35,874 nt of DNA from an uncultured Candidatus Saccharibacteria bacterium (GTDB lineage: Bacteria > Patescibacteriota > Saccharimonadia > Saccharimonadales > Saccharimonadaceae), in assembly GCA_937889535.1 (NCBI GenBank), contig CALBZW010000006.1:1-35874 (forward strand). The letters are read 5' to 3'. Below are positions 22,504 through 30,071 of the stretch, in pieces (position 1 is the first letter of the stretch; each line of letters starts with the position of its first letter). The notes under the pieces are model-generated. The model was given only the letters and a program-made list of their open reading frames with translations, did no database searches and had not been told where the DNA came from. The position numbers and the translations under genes are program-made.

Positions 22504-22615
22504 GGCAGGTTGGTAGAGCGGTTTAATACACTGGTCTCCAAAACCAGCGCGTGAAATTGAAGATTTACTCCCAGATAAATTAGCGCCAAGGGTTCAAATC
22601 CCTTACCTGCCGCCA
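22504..22615 (+). tRNA. Phage tRNA with CCA anticodon on a class II (serine-type) body
   Basis: Acceptor GGCAGGT pairs with ACCTGCC, the discriminator is G and CCA is encoded at 22613-22615. The anticodon stem CTGGT/ACCAG closes CTCCAAA, so the anticodon is CCA (Trp codon UGG). The D arm GTA-GAGCGGTTTAA-TAC is the serine/leucine form, and the variable region is 40 nt (22548-22587) with CGC/GCG and ATTTA/TAAAT pairings, far longer than in tRNA-Trp (about 5). The T arm AAGGG-TTCAAAT-CCCTT is normal. G73 and CCA favour charging by TrpRS, while the long arm favours SerRS. Length 112 nt. Confidence 0.75.
22566..22579 (+). repeat. 14-nt direct repeat, copy in the tRNA variable arm
   Basis: TACTCCCAGATAAA, identical to 22647-22660 just past the terminator. 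Confidence 0.7.
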
Positions 22616-22617
22616 TC

Positions 22618-22645
22618 AAAAAATACCCTTAATGGGTATTTTTTG
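22618..22645 (+). terminator. Terminator of the E3/tRNA unit
   Basis: AAAAAATACCC/GGGTATTTTTT perfect stem with a TTAAT loop, directly after the tRNA CCA. Confidence 0.9.
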
Positions 22646-22859
22646 ATACTCCCAGATAAAATATCTGTTCGCCAATAGGCGACTGTGGATCTACAAAATA
22701 AAAAATTATAGCCCCGCAGTCGACTATTTAATACACTTTTGAAAGTTCTTCAATACCTTGATTATATAGCGTTTTGAACAAAAAAACAATACAAAAAGTA
22801 TGATATAATGCGCCGGTAGCGGCACCAATCTTCTTTTTGCCGGCGGCACCGCCGCGTTT
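22646..22859. other. Gene-free stretch with hairpins
   Basis: Holds the second copy of the 14-nt repeat (22647-22660), a hairpin CGACTGTGG/CCGCAGTCG (22680-22722), a plus-strand extended -10 TGA-TATAAT near 22803, and a GC-rich GGCGG/CCGCC hairpin near 22842 before the stop of the next minus gene. A very short plus-strand RNA is possible but not proven. Confidence 0.4.
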
Positions 22860-23210
22860 CTATAATTTTCCGGCGGACTTTAGTTTTTCGACTTTATTAT
22901 GAATATACGAATTGCCGCCTAGTTCCGGGCTAGTGTAACGACTGTAGACTTCGTAGAAACGTTCACGTTCGATTTCGTCAATAGGTTGCCCCTGCTCGAC
23001 ATCAGCAAGAAATCGTACGAGGAAGTTTTTATGCGCTTCCAATTCAATGCGTTTATTATTGTCAGCGATAGCGTCAACTTTGTCGTTGAGCGGTTTTAAT
23101 GCGACTTTCAGCCCCGCATTGAATAACTTACATAATCCCCCGAGAGTAGCCGCGGCTCCCACAAGCCACGCGGCTACTTCCATGATTTGACCGAGTGTTA
23201 CTCCGTCCAT
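22860..23210 (-). CDS. Small phage protein with one membrane helix, holin-like
   Basis: 116 residues. One hydrophobic helix (about 8-30), a predicted coiled section (LKPLNDKVDAIADNNKRIELEAHKN) and a C-terminal motif IERERFYEVYSRYTSPELGGNSYIHNKVEKLK, which is common in phage proteins of Gram-positive hosts encoded near lysis or tail genes. It starts 5 bp after the tail tube gene. Holin or tail-associated membrane protein are both possible. Confidence 0.55.
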   Translation of the reverse strand: MDGVTLGQIMEVAAWLVGAAATLGGLCKLFNAGLKVALKPLNDKVDAIADNNKRIELEAHKNFLVRFLADVEQGQPIDEIERERFYEVYSRYTSPELGGNSYIHNKVEKLKSAGKL

Positions 23211-23215
23211 AGACT

Positions 23216-23857
23216 TTACTCCGTCGGTTCGGTTGGTGCCGGCGTAGTCGTAGTTTCCAATGCCGACAGATATTCAATATCATACGTCATTGTCGTCTCG
23301 TCTTCCGGATCCTTGAACTTAAAGGCCTTCATGTTGATCGGATACGATACGGCGTCCGTATTATTGTAGGTGCGGTCACCGGAGCGGTCGACAAACTGGC
23401 AGTCACCCAAGATGTGGCGATGAATACGCGGCTGTTCTCCTCCGTTGTTTTGAAGTGTATCCACAACCAAGACACCGCGCGGTAACTGCGAACCGGTATT
23501 GCGCCAACGTAAACTGCCATCTTCGTTGACTTTGACATTGTCTTTGCCGTAGACGAATTGTAAGACCGTCACACGGCTAGTTTCCAGCAAGTTGAAAGTC
23601 GCATTGACACCATAGCTGGATTGGCTCGTCATGACTGTTTCTGGGCCCCATGCCTCGATTTCGTTGGTTTCTTCGGCGTCGGAGATCGTCAAGCCATCAG
23701 ACGTGACGTAGCCGAGATTTACGAAGGCGTCAGAGAGTGAATCCTTGGCGTTAGTCGGCAAATCCGTGCCAAGCGGCGCCCAATAAACTGCGCCACCCGG
23801 CTTTGGTAGCCCAATGGTGATATTATCCTTATTGTTCTCTTTAGTATTTTCGTTCAT
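23216..23857 (-). CDS. Major tail tube protein
   Basis: 213 residues. The pattern of siphovirus tail tube subunits is visible: an N-terminal GAVYWAPLGTDLPTNAKDSLSDAFVNLGYVTSDGLTIS, the central EIEAWGPETVMTSQSSYGVNATFNLLET, and a late SYPINMKAFKFKDPEDE. It polymerises around the tape measure. It lies directly after the capsid gene, in the normal place. Confidence 0.88.
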   Translation of the reverse strand: MNENTKENNKDNITIGLPKPGGAVYWAPLGTDLPTNAKDSLSDAFVNLGYVTSDGLTISDAEETNEIEAWGPETVMTSQSSYGVNATFNLLETSRVTVLQFVYGKDNVKVNEDGSLRWRNTGSQLPRGVLVVDTLQNNGGEQPRIHRHILGDCQFVDRSGDRTYNNTDAVSYPINMKAFKFKDPEDETTMTYDIEYLSALETTTTPAPTEPTE

Positions 23858-23914
23858 ATTCCCATCCTTTTACGCTTAAATTGGCGGAGGCGGGTTATCC
23901 CGCCTCCTGTTTGG

Positions 23915-24811
23915 CTAGTCCGTAGTTGGCGGCGTCATGATGACGGCGAGAGCATCCGGATTGGCAATACCAAAGCCGAAGATTACCTCGTAGCGCAAAG
24001 CGACTTGGTTGTAGCGGCGGAGATCGCCTTGACCGTCTGGGTCACCATATTGGATGAGGTCGACTGGGAATTCGGCAGCAATACCCCAACGCAGGGCATC
24101 CCAATCACCAACGATAGCCTGTACGCCGTTATATTCACCAACTTCCTTCGAGGCGGCGGCCTTAAGCCCCTCGAAGGATTCGACGTTGAGCCCGAATGAG
24201 CCGAGTGATGGATAGACTGGAACGCCAGCCGCCGTCTTGAGCCCGGCGAGTTTAGCTGCGGCGGTGTTCGAGAAAGCGATACCGTTGGCTCCGAACTCAT
24301 CGGCAATTTCGGCGACGGCGGTTTTAAGGTCAGTATTAATGTCATCGGCAGTCGTGCCAGTAGATGGAACGAGAATGCTTGATCCGGTCTTCGTAATGTA
24401 ATCCGAAACGACCGTAGAGAGCTGACCACTTAGTGGGTTGATACCATGAATGACAATCGTATCGAGGTCACGTTGGAAGTCGGAGCCCATCCACTTTGCC
24501 GCCAGTTCGTTGATGATGTTCAGCTTCTTCTGATCGTTAAACACTAAGAACTCGTCGGAAAAACGCTCTGTATATTGGAGCTTGACGGTCTTGATGTGGC
24601 GTAATGGATGCGCGGTCGGGGTTGGGGATTTAGCAGCCGCTTCGCCGACGACTTCACCTTTAGTGCGTCCACTGAGGTCAAAGTATTCGGTATCGCCGAT
24701 CATGACCTGCGGTAGACGGTTAGTTAATTTAGAAATGACGCCGCCACGAATTTTGGCAACAAAAGATTCGTCACTAAATTGTTTAGCGACATCGACAGTA
24801 GCAAATGCCAT
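23915..24811 (-). CDS. Major capsid protein (HK97 fold)
   Basis: 298 residues without a long N-terminal delta domain, consistent with a separate scaffold gene just upstream. The family pattern: VISKLTNRLPQVMIGDTEYFDLSGRTKGEVVGEAAAK, KTVKLQYTERFSDEFLVF, a central NTAAAKLAGLKTAAGVPVYPS and the late ALRYEVIFGFGIANPDALAVI. Forms the head shell. Confidence 0.92.
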   Translation of the reverse strand: MAFATVDVAKQFSDESFVAKIRGGVISKLTNRLPQVMIGDTEYFDLSGRTKGEVVGEAAAKSPTPTAHPLRHIKTVKLQYTERFSDEFLVFNDQKKLNIINELAAKWMGSDFQRDLDTIVIHGINPLSGQLSTVVSDYITKTGSSILVPSTGTTADDINTDLKTAVAEIADEFGANGIAFSNTAAAKLAGLKTAAGVPVYPSLGSFGLNVESFEGLKAAASKEVGEYNGVQAIVGDWDALRWGIAAEFPVDLIQYGDPDGQGDLRRYNQVALRYEVIFGFGIANPDALAVIMTPPTTD

Positions 24812-24863
24812 AAAGTTTCTCCTATATTATTGATAAATATATGAGAACTTTTACTAAGTTAGC

Positions 24864-25352
24864 CTACGAGTTGAGAGTGACGCAGCCAGTCGTTTCCGGC
24901 TCGCTAGTTGTTTTCTCGATTCCTCGATTAGAGGACTGACCTGGCGCAAAACTATCCTTCAGAGCATCGGCCTTGGCGCGCATTTCGTCGTCAGTACCAT
25001 CCCCTAAGAATTGTTCAGCGTCCACCTTAAAACCATACTCAGCGGCAATGGTCTTTCGGCGTAGTTCAATATCCAATTTTTTCGCTTTCGACTCGGACTC
25101 CGAGAGTTTTTTCTGATATTCCGTTTCTACTTCTTTACGAGTCTCCGCTTTAATGGAATCACCGATTTCCGCTTTGACTTTCTCAGAAAGTTCATTACGC
25201 AATTCTTCTTCCATTTCAGCACGCATCTTCTCCCGACGCGTTTTGAGCTTCGCAGAAACGATTTTTTCAGATTTCTCTTTGAATAGTTCTTCGATCTGTT
25301 GCTCAGTTGCTTTACTATATTCCCCCGAATCGTTCTTAACGTAAAAGTCCAC
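24864..25352 (-). CDS. Capsid scaffold protein
   Basis: 162 residues, start GTG at 25352 with GGAGGT 7 nt upstream. A highly charged Lys/Glu coiled coil (about 15-105) and an acidic flexible tail. Matches DUF4355-type scaffolds, which guide head assembly and leave. It has its own promoter at 25388-25416. Confidence 0.82.
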   Translation of the reverse strand: MDFYVKNDSGEYSKATEQQIEELFKEKSEKIVSAKLKTRREKMRAEMEEELRNELSEKVKAEIGDSIKAETRKEVETEYQKKLSESESKAKKLDIELRRKTIAAEYGFKVDAEQFLGDGTDDEMRAKADALKDSFAPGQSSNRGIEKTTSEPETTGCVTLNS

Positions 25353-25387
25353 CCTTTTTACCTCCGAAAAGTTATAACGTTATTTTT

Positions 25388-25416
25388 ATTGTAGCGCATA
25401 TTTGCTATGGCGTCAA
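25388..25416 (-). promoter_or_regulatory. Promoter of scaffold and capsid genes
   Basis: Minus strand TTGACG, 17-nt spacer, TACAAT with a GC extension. It lies in the gap after the portal gene and gives extra transcript for the high-copy capsid proteins. Confidence 0.75.
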
Positions 25417-25436
25417 GAATATGTATTTGCTTATGC

Positions 25437-26675
25437 TTACAATGTTGAATCCCCAATAGAGTTCACCATAATATCGATTTCCTCGGAACTGAGGCCGAGA
25501 TTGCGCCAAATTGAACGAGCCTTGATAATTTCTGGCACATTTTGCGCGATTTTAGTCAAACCGTCACCAAATTTGCTTACATCAGCAGCAAAGACCGGCT
25601 TCCAGATCGGCGTAGTGGCATTGATTTTTGCCTGTAAGTTATCGTCAATCTTTTTAATCCCGTTTTTATACATATATAGTGTAACAGCGAAGTATTTGAG
25701 TTGCTCGCCCAATTCCAACTGCCAAGTTAGGATGTCGTCTTTAAGGTCGTCATTGACAATTTCCAAGGCTTCGGTTGACTGTGGTGCGTCGGTCGTAATG
25801 CCGAGGTTGACGAGGCTAAGTTTGGTGTCAGCACAGAAATTATTGGCCGAGATGAGAATCGTTTCCTTGAATGGCGCCATAGCGTGTTGGGCGAATTCGC
25901 CGACCTTGGGAATCTGACCGTCTTCATTCATGCCGATCTTGAGAATATCGCCAGTGCGGGTTTCTACCTTATCAATCGGGGTGTCGACGTCAGCTCCTAG
26001 GATTACATCCACCTTCGTATTGTAATAATAGGCCGCAATCATCGCTTGGCGAGTAGTCCGGCTAGCATCGATAATTGAATCTCGCACCGGGCGCGAGAGT
26101 ACTGAGCGTCCAAAAGGTCGCTTGGTAGTGGAATTATAAGTTAGTAGTCCGATTAGCGGTCGTCCGGTCGGGTTAGTGTCGGTCTTATCTTTCTTATCTT
26201 CATGTGTGATAGTTTCGCCGGGTTCGTATTCGATATAGGCGTCGGGTCGGGCTGGAGTTGGTGTATCCTTAGATTGGCGCGCAAACACCGCATATCCGTC
26301 CTTTAGGTTTTGCTCGCGCCAACTATAGGTTCCAGTCGCCTCTTCGGCCGTAAAAGGCATTACTTTGTCGTAGGCGAGCGCGAGGAACCCACAGCCAGCC
26401 ACCAAAATATCTTCTTTTACCTTGTCGAAAGCCTCGATTACCTTATATTTGCGCAGAATCTCATTCAGCCCGAGGACATCATTCTCGAAACAGTCAAAGT
26501 GAGTTTTATTGGCGCGCATTTCCACGGCGCGCTTACCCCAGCCGAGGTGAGACTTAGGAACTTCATTGGCAAGTTTACCTTTAGCGCAGTCATGATAATC
26601 ATAATCGCCGAAATAAAATTTATACTTCTCTGACGACCGTTTTAGCCTACTATCATTTTCCTTACTCCATTTCAT
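25437..26675 (-). CDS. Portal protein
   Basis: 412 residues from ATG 26675, which overlaps the preceding TGA. GTG at 26678 is an alternative. Family pattern: VKEDILVAGCGFLALAYD, TGRPLIGLLTYNSTTKRPFGRSVLS, then long helices. It forms the twelve-subunit ring through which DNA enters and leaves the head. Within this phage it lies far from the terminase genes, with connector and tail-chaperone genes between. Confidence 0.85.
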   Translation of the reverse strand: MKWSKENDSRLKRSSEKYKFYFGDYDYHDCAKGKLANEVPKSHLGWGKRAVEMRANKTHFDCFENDVLGLNEILRKYKVIEAFDKVKEDILVAGCGFLALAYDKVMPFTAEEATGTYSWREQNLKDGYAVFARQSKDTPTPARPDAYIEYEPGETITHEDKKDKTDTNPTGRPLIGLLTYNSTTKRPFGRSVLSRPVRDSIIDASRTTRQAMIAAYYYNTKVDVILGADVDTPIDKVETRTGDILKIGMNEDGQIPKVGEFAQHAMAPFKETILISANNFCADTKLSLVNLGITTDAPQSTEALEIVNDDLKDDILTWQLELGEQLKYFAVTLYMYKNGIKKIDDNLQAKINATTPIWKPVFAADVSKFGDGLTKIAQNVPEIIKARSIWRNLGLSSEEIDIMVNSIGDSTL

Positions 26676-27121
26676 CACCGTACTCCTCTTAAAATTCCAA
26701 TCTTTGGTCGCCCAGATATTGAGCCTAGCCCAATCAACTCTAACTCGCGCGTTTTGAAGAATAAATTATTGGATGCCGCACCGCTGCTGAGACCGATTGA
26801 CTGCGAGTAGGGCGTCGCACTCTGCGTCCATTGCGTCGCGTCGTCTGGCATTCCTTCCGGCAAACTCATGACACGCTGGGCGGCGTTTACGACAACCATC
26901 TTTACATTCTCTCCCAAAATTCCAGTGGTATCCGCCGCAATCCGATCGTCGAGACTGGTCTGGTGGTTCAAAGCGATTTGGCGGAGATAATTTGAGGCTT
27001 GTGCCAACAAGGCTTCCGCCCGCGATTCTTCCTCGGCACTCAGTGTGTGCCAAACCGCCGCTAAGTCCGCTGGTGTAGCGTAACTTTTTAGCTCAATTTG
27101 ATTATCTCCGCCTCCGTTCAT
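26675..27121 (-). CDS. Head-tail connector protein (Gp19/Gp15-like)
   Basis: 148 residues. Helical start (YATPADLAAVWHTLSAEEESRAEALLAQASNYLRQIA) as in Gp15/Gp19 adaptor proteins that sit below the portal. The mid part VKMVVVNAAQRVMSLPEGMP also fits. Stop/start overlap with the portal gene. ATG at 27121 with GGAGTAAGT upstream. Confidence 0.75.
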   Translation of the reverse strand: MNGGGDNQIELKSYATPADLAAVWHTLSAEEESRAEALLAQASNYLRQIALNHQTSLDDRIAADTTGILGENVKMVVVNAAQRVMSLPEGMPDDATQWTQSATPYSQSIGLSSGAASNNLFFKTRELELIGLGSISGRPKIGILRGVR

Positions 27122-27130
27122 ACTTACTCC

Positions 27131-27409
27131 TTACTCTTTCGTTTCGTCCGACTTAGCATCGTCAGTGCCGTCTTTGATCTTGTCCTTCGCGTTTACTCCC
27201 TTACCTTTGGCATTGGAAGTTTTTGGTTTAGCCGGCGCTTTATCTGCCTTAGCGTCTTTCGTTTCGTCCGATTTAGCGTCGTCAGCATTCGGCTTATTAC
27301 CACTTTTGGTAGCCGATTTTTTGTCGATTTTCTCGTAAACCTTTGGTAGGCGAGTTCCGGCCATTACTTCGACTTCGTGACCAGTTTCTTTGTTGCGATA
27401 AATAGGCAT
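27131..27409 (-). CDS. Small low-complexity phage protein with internal repeat
   Basis: 92 residues. An ordered start (MPIYRNKETGHEVEVMAGTRLPKVYEKID) is followed by a Lys/Asp/Ala-rich tail in which DDAKSDETK occurs twice. Similar short proteins are common near portal genes of Gram-positive phages, but their role is unknown. AAGGAG before ATG 27409. Confidence 0.65.
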   Translation of the reverse strand: MPIYRNKETGHEVEVMAGTRLPKVYEKIDKKSATKSGNKPNADDAKSDETKDAKADKAPAKPKTSNAKGKGVNAKDKIKDGTDDAKSDETKE

Positions 27410-27435
27410 ATTTTCTCCTTTCGTTATTTTATTAC

Positions 27436-27723
27436 CTATAACATCCTAATCCGCTCAGCAATCGCATAGCGATTCCAAGGGGTTGGGGTGTTCGGATCCA
27501 TTTGCGCCGCAGTCGTGTCTACGACGTGATAATCATGCCCAGCATATTCCACGAAGGCTCCGTTGATGTCTCGGTTATCGGTTTTAGGTAGATGAATCTG
27601 AATTGTGGGCTTGGCGGCAGTCGGTGAGCCAGTATTGGCCACCAAGCAGCCTTTCATCGTAAAAGTCACAACAGTACCGTCTGGCATTGGCTTATTTTTG
27701 AATGTAACTGGGATTGATTTCAT
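27436..27723 (-). CDS. Small head-region protein, possible head closure
   Basis: 95 residues, beta-rich, with VTFKNKPMPDGTVVTFTMKG and YAGHDYHVVDTTAAQMDPNTPTPWNRYAIAERIRML. Position and the late YHVVDT...WNRY pattern resemble small head-closure or minor capsid proteins, with low certainty. Confidence 0.6.
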   Translation of the reverse strand: MKSIPVTFKNKPMPDGTVVTFTMKGCLVANTGSPTAAKPTIQIHLPKTDNRDINGAFVEYAGHDYHVVDTTAAQMDPNTPTPWNRYAIAERIRML

Positions 27724-27743
27724 GATTTACTCCTGTTTTGTGG

Positions 27744-27749
27744 TATAAT
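27744..27749 (+). promoter_or_regulatory. -10 box of the small RNA at 27756
   Basis: TGG-TATAAT on the plus strand, in the gap between two minus-strand head genes. Confidence 0.6.
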
Positions 27750-27755
27750 ATAAGC

Positions 27756-27847
27756 ATGACCTGCCGGCCGTTTCGGACGTGTGACTGGAGGCTTCGGCAC
27801 CCTATCCCCGACAGGTACAGGAGCCGCCGTATAGTGGCTCCGATTTT
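27756..27847 (+). ncRNA. Putative phage small RNA, about 92 nt
   Basis: Between promoter and terminator there is room only for an RNA. ACCTG (27759-27763) pairs with CAGGT (27812-27816). CCG-TTT-CGG and GC-TTCG-GC hairpins lie inside. The terminator is GGAGCC (27820-27825) with GGCTCC (27836-27841), followed by GATTTTT. It exactly fills the 123-bp gap between the genes ending at 27723 and starting at 27847. It is antisense only to the last bases of the MuF-like gene. No family recognised. Confidence 0.65.
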
Positions 27848-28902
27848 TATTGCGCATTTTTCATAGCCTCCCACATATACCTTTGATATTGCCCTTCGCT
27901 TGCTTTGTACGACGTTACAATACCGATATGATCTTTACTTTTACGCTCTACGATGACAATTTGACGATCTCTGGCGTCGCCCAAAACGATATACCGTTGA
28001 AGCCCTCGTTTTTTCCCGGCTGGTATAATTTCGTCCGCTTTAGCATTTTGGACTATCGTTGGAATATTGTTAATCTCCGCTATAGTAAGCGGACTGCCAT
28101 CGTCGTATCCACTCTTCCCGAACCCAGTGCCAGAAAAATGGCCGGAGTTATCCATATGGAGTGCGTAGCCGCGGCTCAATGTTATGGACGCCTTACGATT
28201 CACGCCTAGAGCTTCTGCCCCGTCACGTTGAATGCTACCGAAGCCAACTACGTTTTTCTGCCCCTCTAATAGTTGCGAGAGCCCAACTGTCATTTCGGTT
28301 GGCTCGGTTTGACGTAGTTTTTCTAGAGTTGGCGCAAGATGTTCTTGCCGGGCTGGCGTATTTTTATGCTTGACGTAATTATTAAGAACCCCATTCCGAC
28401 TATTGTACCCGGACGTTGTGAATAAACAGTCGCAATTATCATGTCGAGCAAAATCTTCGCCCTTTGGATAGGTGTATGTTCCTTGCTTCTTGTCGCACCA
28501 TTCGCAGCACTTTCCAACTACCGTACGAGTTAAAGTGGGGTGTTTGTCGAGCGATATCGCGTTCCGAAATGCCTCTTTCTGCGCCTTGCCGAGCGCCGAA
28601 TCATAGAACTCTCGGACAATCGGATCAATTACTCTACCGAGTGAATTTTGCCGGACAAGTTTCGTTGCCAAATTCTCAATCTGGTCAGTCATCTGTGAAT
28701 AGTCGGTTGTACCGATGGCCGTACTATCAAAAACTTGGCTGTTGGCATCAAACATCTGCGTATAAAAATCCGAGCCAATGAGGTTGATCACTTTAGCGAT
28801 TCTAGTTTTCTTGTCATCTGGGGAAATATCCAGGCCGAGGATATATTTTACGGCTGGTAAGATATTGCTGGCGGTGTCGATTGCTACTGGGTGAAAGTCC
28901 AT
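27847..28902 (-). CDS. MuF-like minor head protein fused to a C-terminal toxin-like domain
   Basis: 351 residues. The first 165 or so resemble the Mu gpF/SPP1 gp7 minor head family, with the Cys/His cluster C132-C133-x2-C136, H154, C157 and C159. From about residue 215 a separate domain follows: SIQRDGAEALG, HMDNSGHFSGTGFGK, LTIAEINNIPTIVQNAKADE and QIVIVERKSKDHIGIVTSYK. This pattern fits the phage Barnase-EndoU-ColicinE5/RelE-like nuclease group seen in MuF polymorphic toxins. Packaged in the head, it could be delivered to the host. No immunity gene is evident beside it. Confidence 0.75.
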   Translation of the reverse strand: MDFHPVAIDTASNILPAVKYILGLDISPDDKKTRIAKVINLIGSDFYTQMFDANSQVFDSTAIGTTDYSQMTDQIENLATKLVRQNSLGRVIDPIVREFYDSALGKAQKEAFRNAISLDKHPTLTRTVVGKCCEWCDKKQGTYTYPKGEDFARHDNCDCLFTTSGYNSRNGVLNNYVKHKNTPARQEHLAPTLEKLRQTEPTEMTVGLSQLLEGQKNVVGFGSIQRDGAEALGVNRKASITLSRGYALHMDNSGHFSGTGFGKSGYDDGSPLTIAEINNIPTIVQNAKADEIIPAGKKRGLQRYIVLGDARDRQIVIVERKSKDHIGIVTSYKASEGQYQRYMWEAMKNAQ

Positions 28903-29111
28903 TGTCTGAGCTCCTCCCTAGTTTTATCGACGATTTTTTGGATATGCGCGACCTCGTCTTCGGTAATCTCCCGAAACTCTGCGTCCGGCAAAGCCTTCAG
29001 CTCCTCGATTTTGGCTGATGCGGCATTAACCGACAGATTGTCAGTGTCCTTCAGTCTAACGCCTTTTCGTGCGGCTAAATCCGCCAAGTAATTGCGCTGC
29101 GTTTCGGTCAT
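28884..29111 (-). CDS. Small helical phage protein, DUF3072-like
   Basis: 75 residues. The start TETQRNYLADLAARKGVRL and later SVNAASAKIEELKAL resemble the short helical DUF3072 pattern, with low certainty. It overlaps the next gene by 19 bp. It is first in the transcript behind box b and precedes the MuF-like, connector and portal genes. Confidence 0.6.
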   Translation of the reverse strand: MTETQRNYLADLAARKGVRLKDTDNLSVNAASAKIEELKALPDAEFREITEDEVAHIQKIVDKTREELRQWTFTQ

Positions 29112-29132
29112 GCGCCCACCCCTTTAGTAGTG

Positions 29133-29178
29133 ATTCCGCTTAACCGTGCGTAAACGTAGTGATATTAAGATTATTATA
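29133..29178 (-). promoter_or_regulatory. Conserved phage box, copy b, with -10
   Basis: Minus strand TATAAT (rc of 29173-29178) followed after 13 nt by CTACGTTTACGCACGGTTAA and then GCGGAAT. Near-identical to copy c. Confidence 0.7.
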
Positions 29179-29199
29179 CCATAACATCTCTAATTTTGG

Positions 29200-29205
29200 T
29201 ATAAT
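29200..29205 (+). promoter_or_regulatory. -10 box of the E2 / 235-aa unit
   Basis: TTGG-TATAAT, 6 nt before folded RNA E2. It is back to back with promoter b. Confidence 0.65.
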
Positions 29206-29211
29206 AGGAGT

Positions 29212-29325
29212 GTCTAGAATATATTTTAATCCGGTCTCAGCGTAAGATGGGTTAATGTTGGTCTTAATTACTGAGACCTGAAATATATTCTAGACAAATA
29301 TATCAACATTGACCCATTTTTGGGT
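29212..29325 (+). ncRNA. Folded RNA E2: attenuator-like leader
   Basis: A 15-bp perfect outer stem (29212-29226 with 29281-29295) and an 8-bp inner stem GGTCTCAG/CTGAGACC (29233-29240, 29271-29278). The loop segment TGGGTTAATGTTG (29248-29260) is complementary to 29304-29316 downstream of the stem (13 nt, one G-U). The same downstream bases can instead form the terminator-like ACCCA-TTTT-TGGGT hairpin (29312-29325) followed by TTT. The choice could govern expression of the gene at 29364. Confidence 0.65.
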
Positions 29326-29363
29326 TTTAGCGAGATTCTCAGTGAGAGTTTTAGAGAGGTCTT

Positions 29364-30071
29364 ATGTTTTTTAACCTAAGTAGAAAAAGCAAAAATAGCG
29401 CCCCGGAGATACCGCAAATCCCCGCTGGCGCCGCGAAATATGAAGTTTCGGGATGTGAGTATCGACAAGAACAGCTGCGCAAATTATATAAAAAATATGA
29501 GGAATCTACTATACTTTTCACTCTTACTCCAAGATCGCGCTATCAGGTTACTCGTAATTGGCCTGAGATGCCTTTTGTTAATGTCAATATTGCCGGATCG
29601 ACGGGTACGACCGAAAAAAACTGGCTTGGGTATGTGCGCACGAGTTTTTTTAGTGAAGCCGACTTGACTGGTATCGTTCGCAAACATGGTCCAGTTTCCG
29701 TGTACGGCAAGATTACAAAAAAAAGCGGAGAGTATTCTATTGTTCTGACTATCGCAGAGACAAGCGATGTTTTTGAGTCCAGCATTACCTATTCATCATC
29801 TATAATCCCAGAAATTACCAAAATAGCCGATAAAACTTTTCAGGGGTGGGTATCAGTACGCGCTAAGAGATGTAAAACTCCTAAGGGGTTTGAATACCGT
29901 TTTTATTATGCAAAATCCAGTGTAGGACCCTTATCGATGAAAAAATCCAAAGAATTAGATGAATGGCTAAACGGTCGGGGTATTATATCGGCGCGCCTTG
30001 GCATCGCAACTTTTCGTCAGCAAAGACCTCAGCCATACACTAAAATTGTAATAACCCCCGATATCGTCTAG
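29364..30071 (+). CDS. Prophage cargo (moron) protein of unknown function
   Basis: 235 residues, transcribed against the surrounding structural genes from its own promoter behind folded RNA E2. GAGAGG precedes the ATG at 29364. N-terminal Lys/Ser-rich 25 residues, then KYEVSGCEYRQEQLRKLYKKY, which loosely recalls HIRAN or related beta-barrel DNA-binding proteins, and several beta segments (VSVYGKI, YSIVLTIAE, GWVSVRAKR). More AT-rich than neighbours. Its stop TAG shares CTAG with the stop of the convergent gene. Likely lysogen-expressed. A defence or regulatory role would be speculation. Confidence 0.6.
   Translation: MFFNLSRKSKNSAPEIPQIPAGAAKYEVSGCEYRQEQLRKLYKKYEESTILFTLTPRSRYQVTRNWPEMPFVNVNIAGSTGTTEKNWLGYVRTSFFSEADLTGIVRKHGPVSVYGKITKKSGEYSIVLTIAETSDVFESSITYSSSIIPEITKIADKTFQGWVSVRAKRCKTPKGFEYRFYYAKSSVGPLSMKKSKELDEWLNGRGIISARLGIATFRQQRPQPYTKIVITPDIV

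Noticed and set aside
22504..22615. Selenocysteine or UGA-suppressor tRNA
   Set aside because: The anticodon is CCA, not TCA. TGA is used as a stop throughout the phage genes.
22347..22619. Leftward 90-codon frame over the tRNA
   Set aside because: It reads the antisense of the tRNA and folded RNA. The GFEP-type stretch is the usual false translation of a T arm.
27692..27874. Leftward 60-codon frame over the small RNA
   Set aside because: It overlaps two real genes and the RNA terminator and has no ribosome site.
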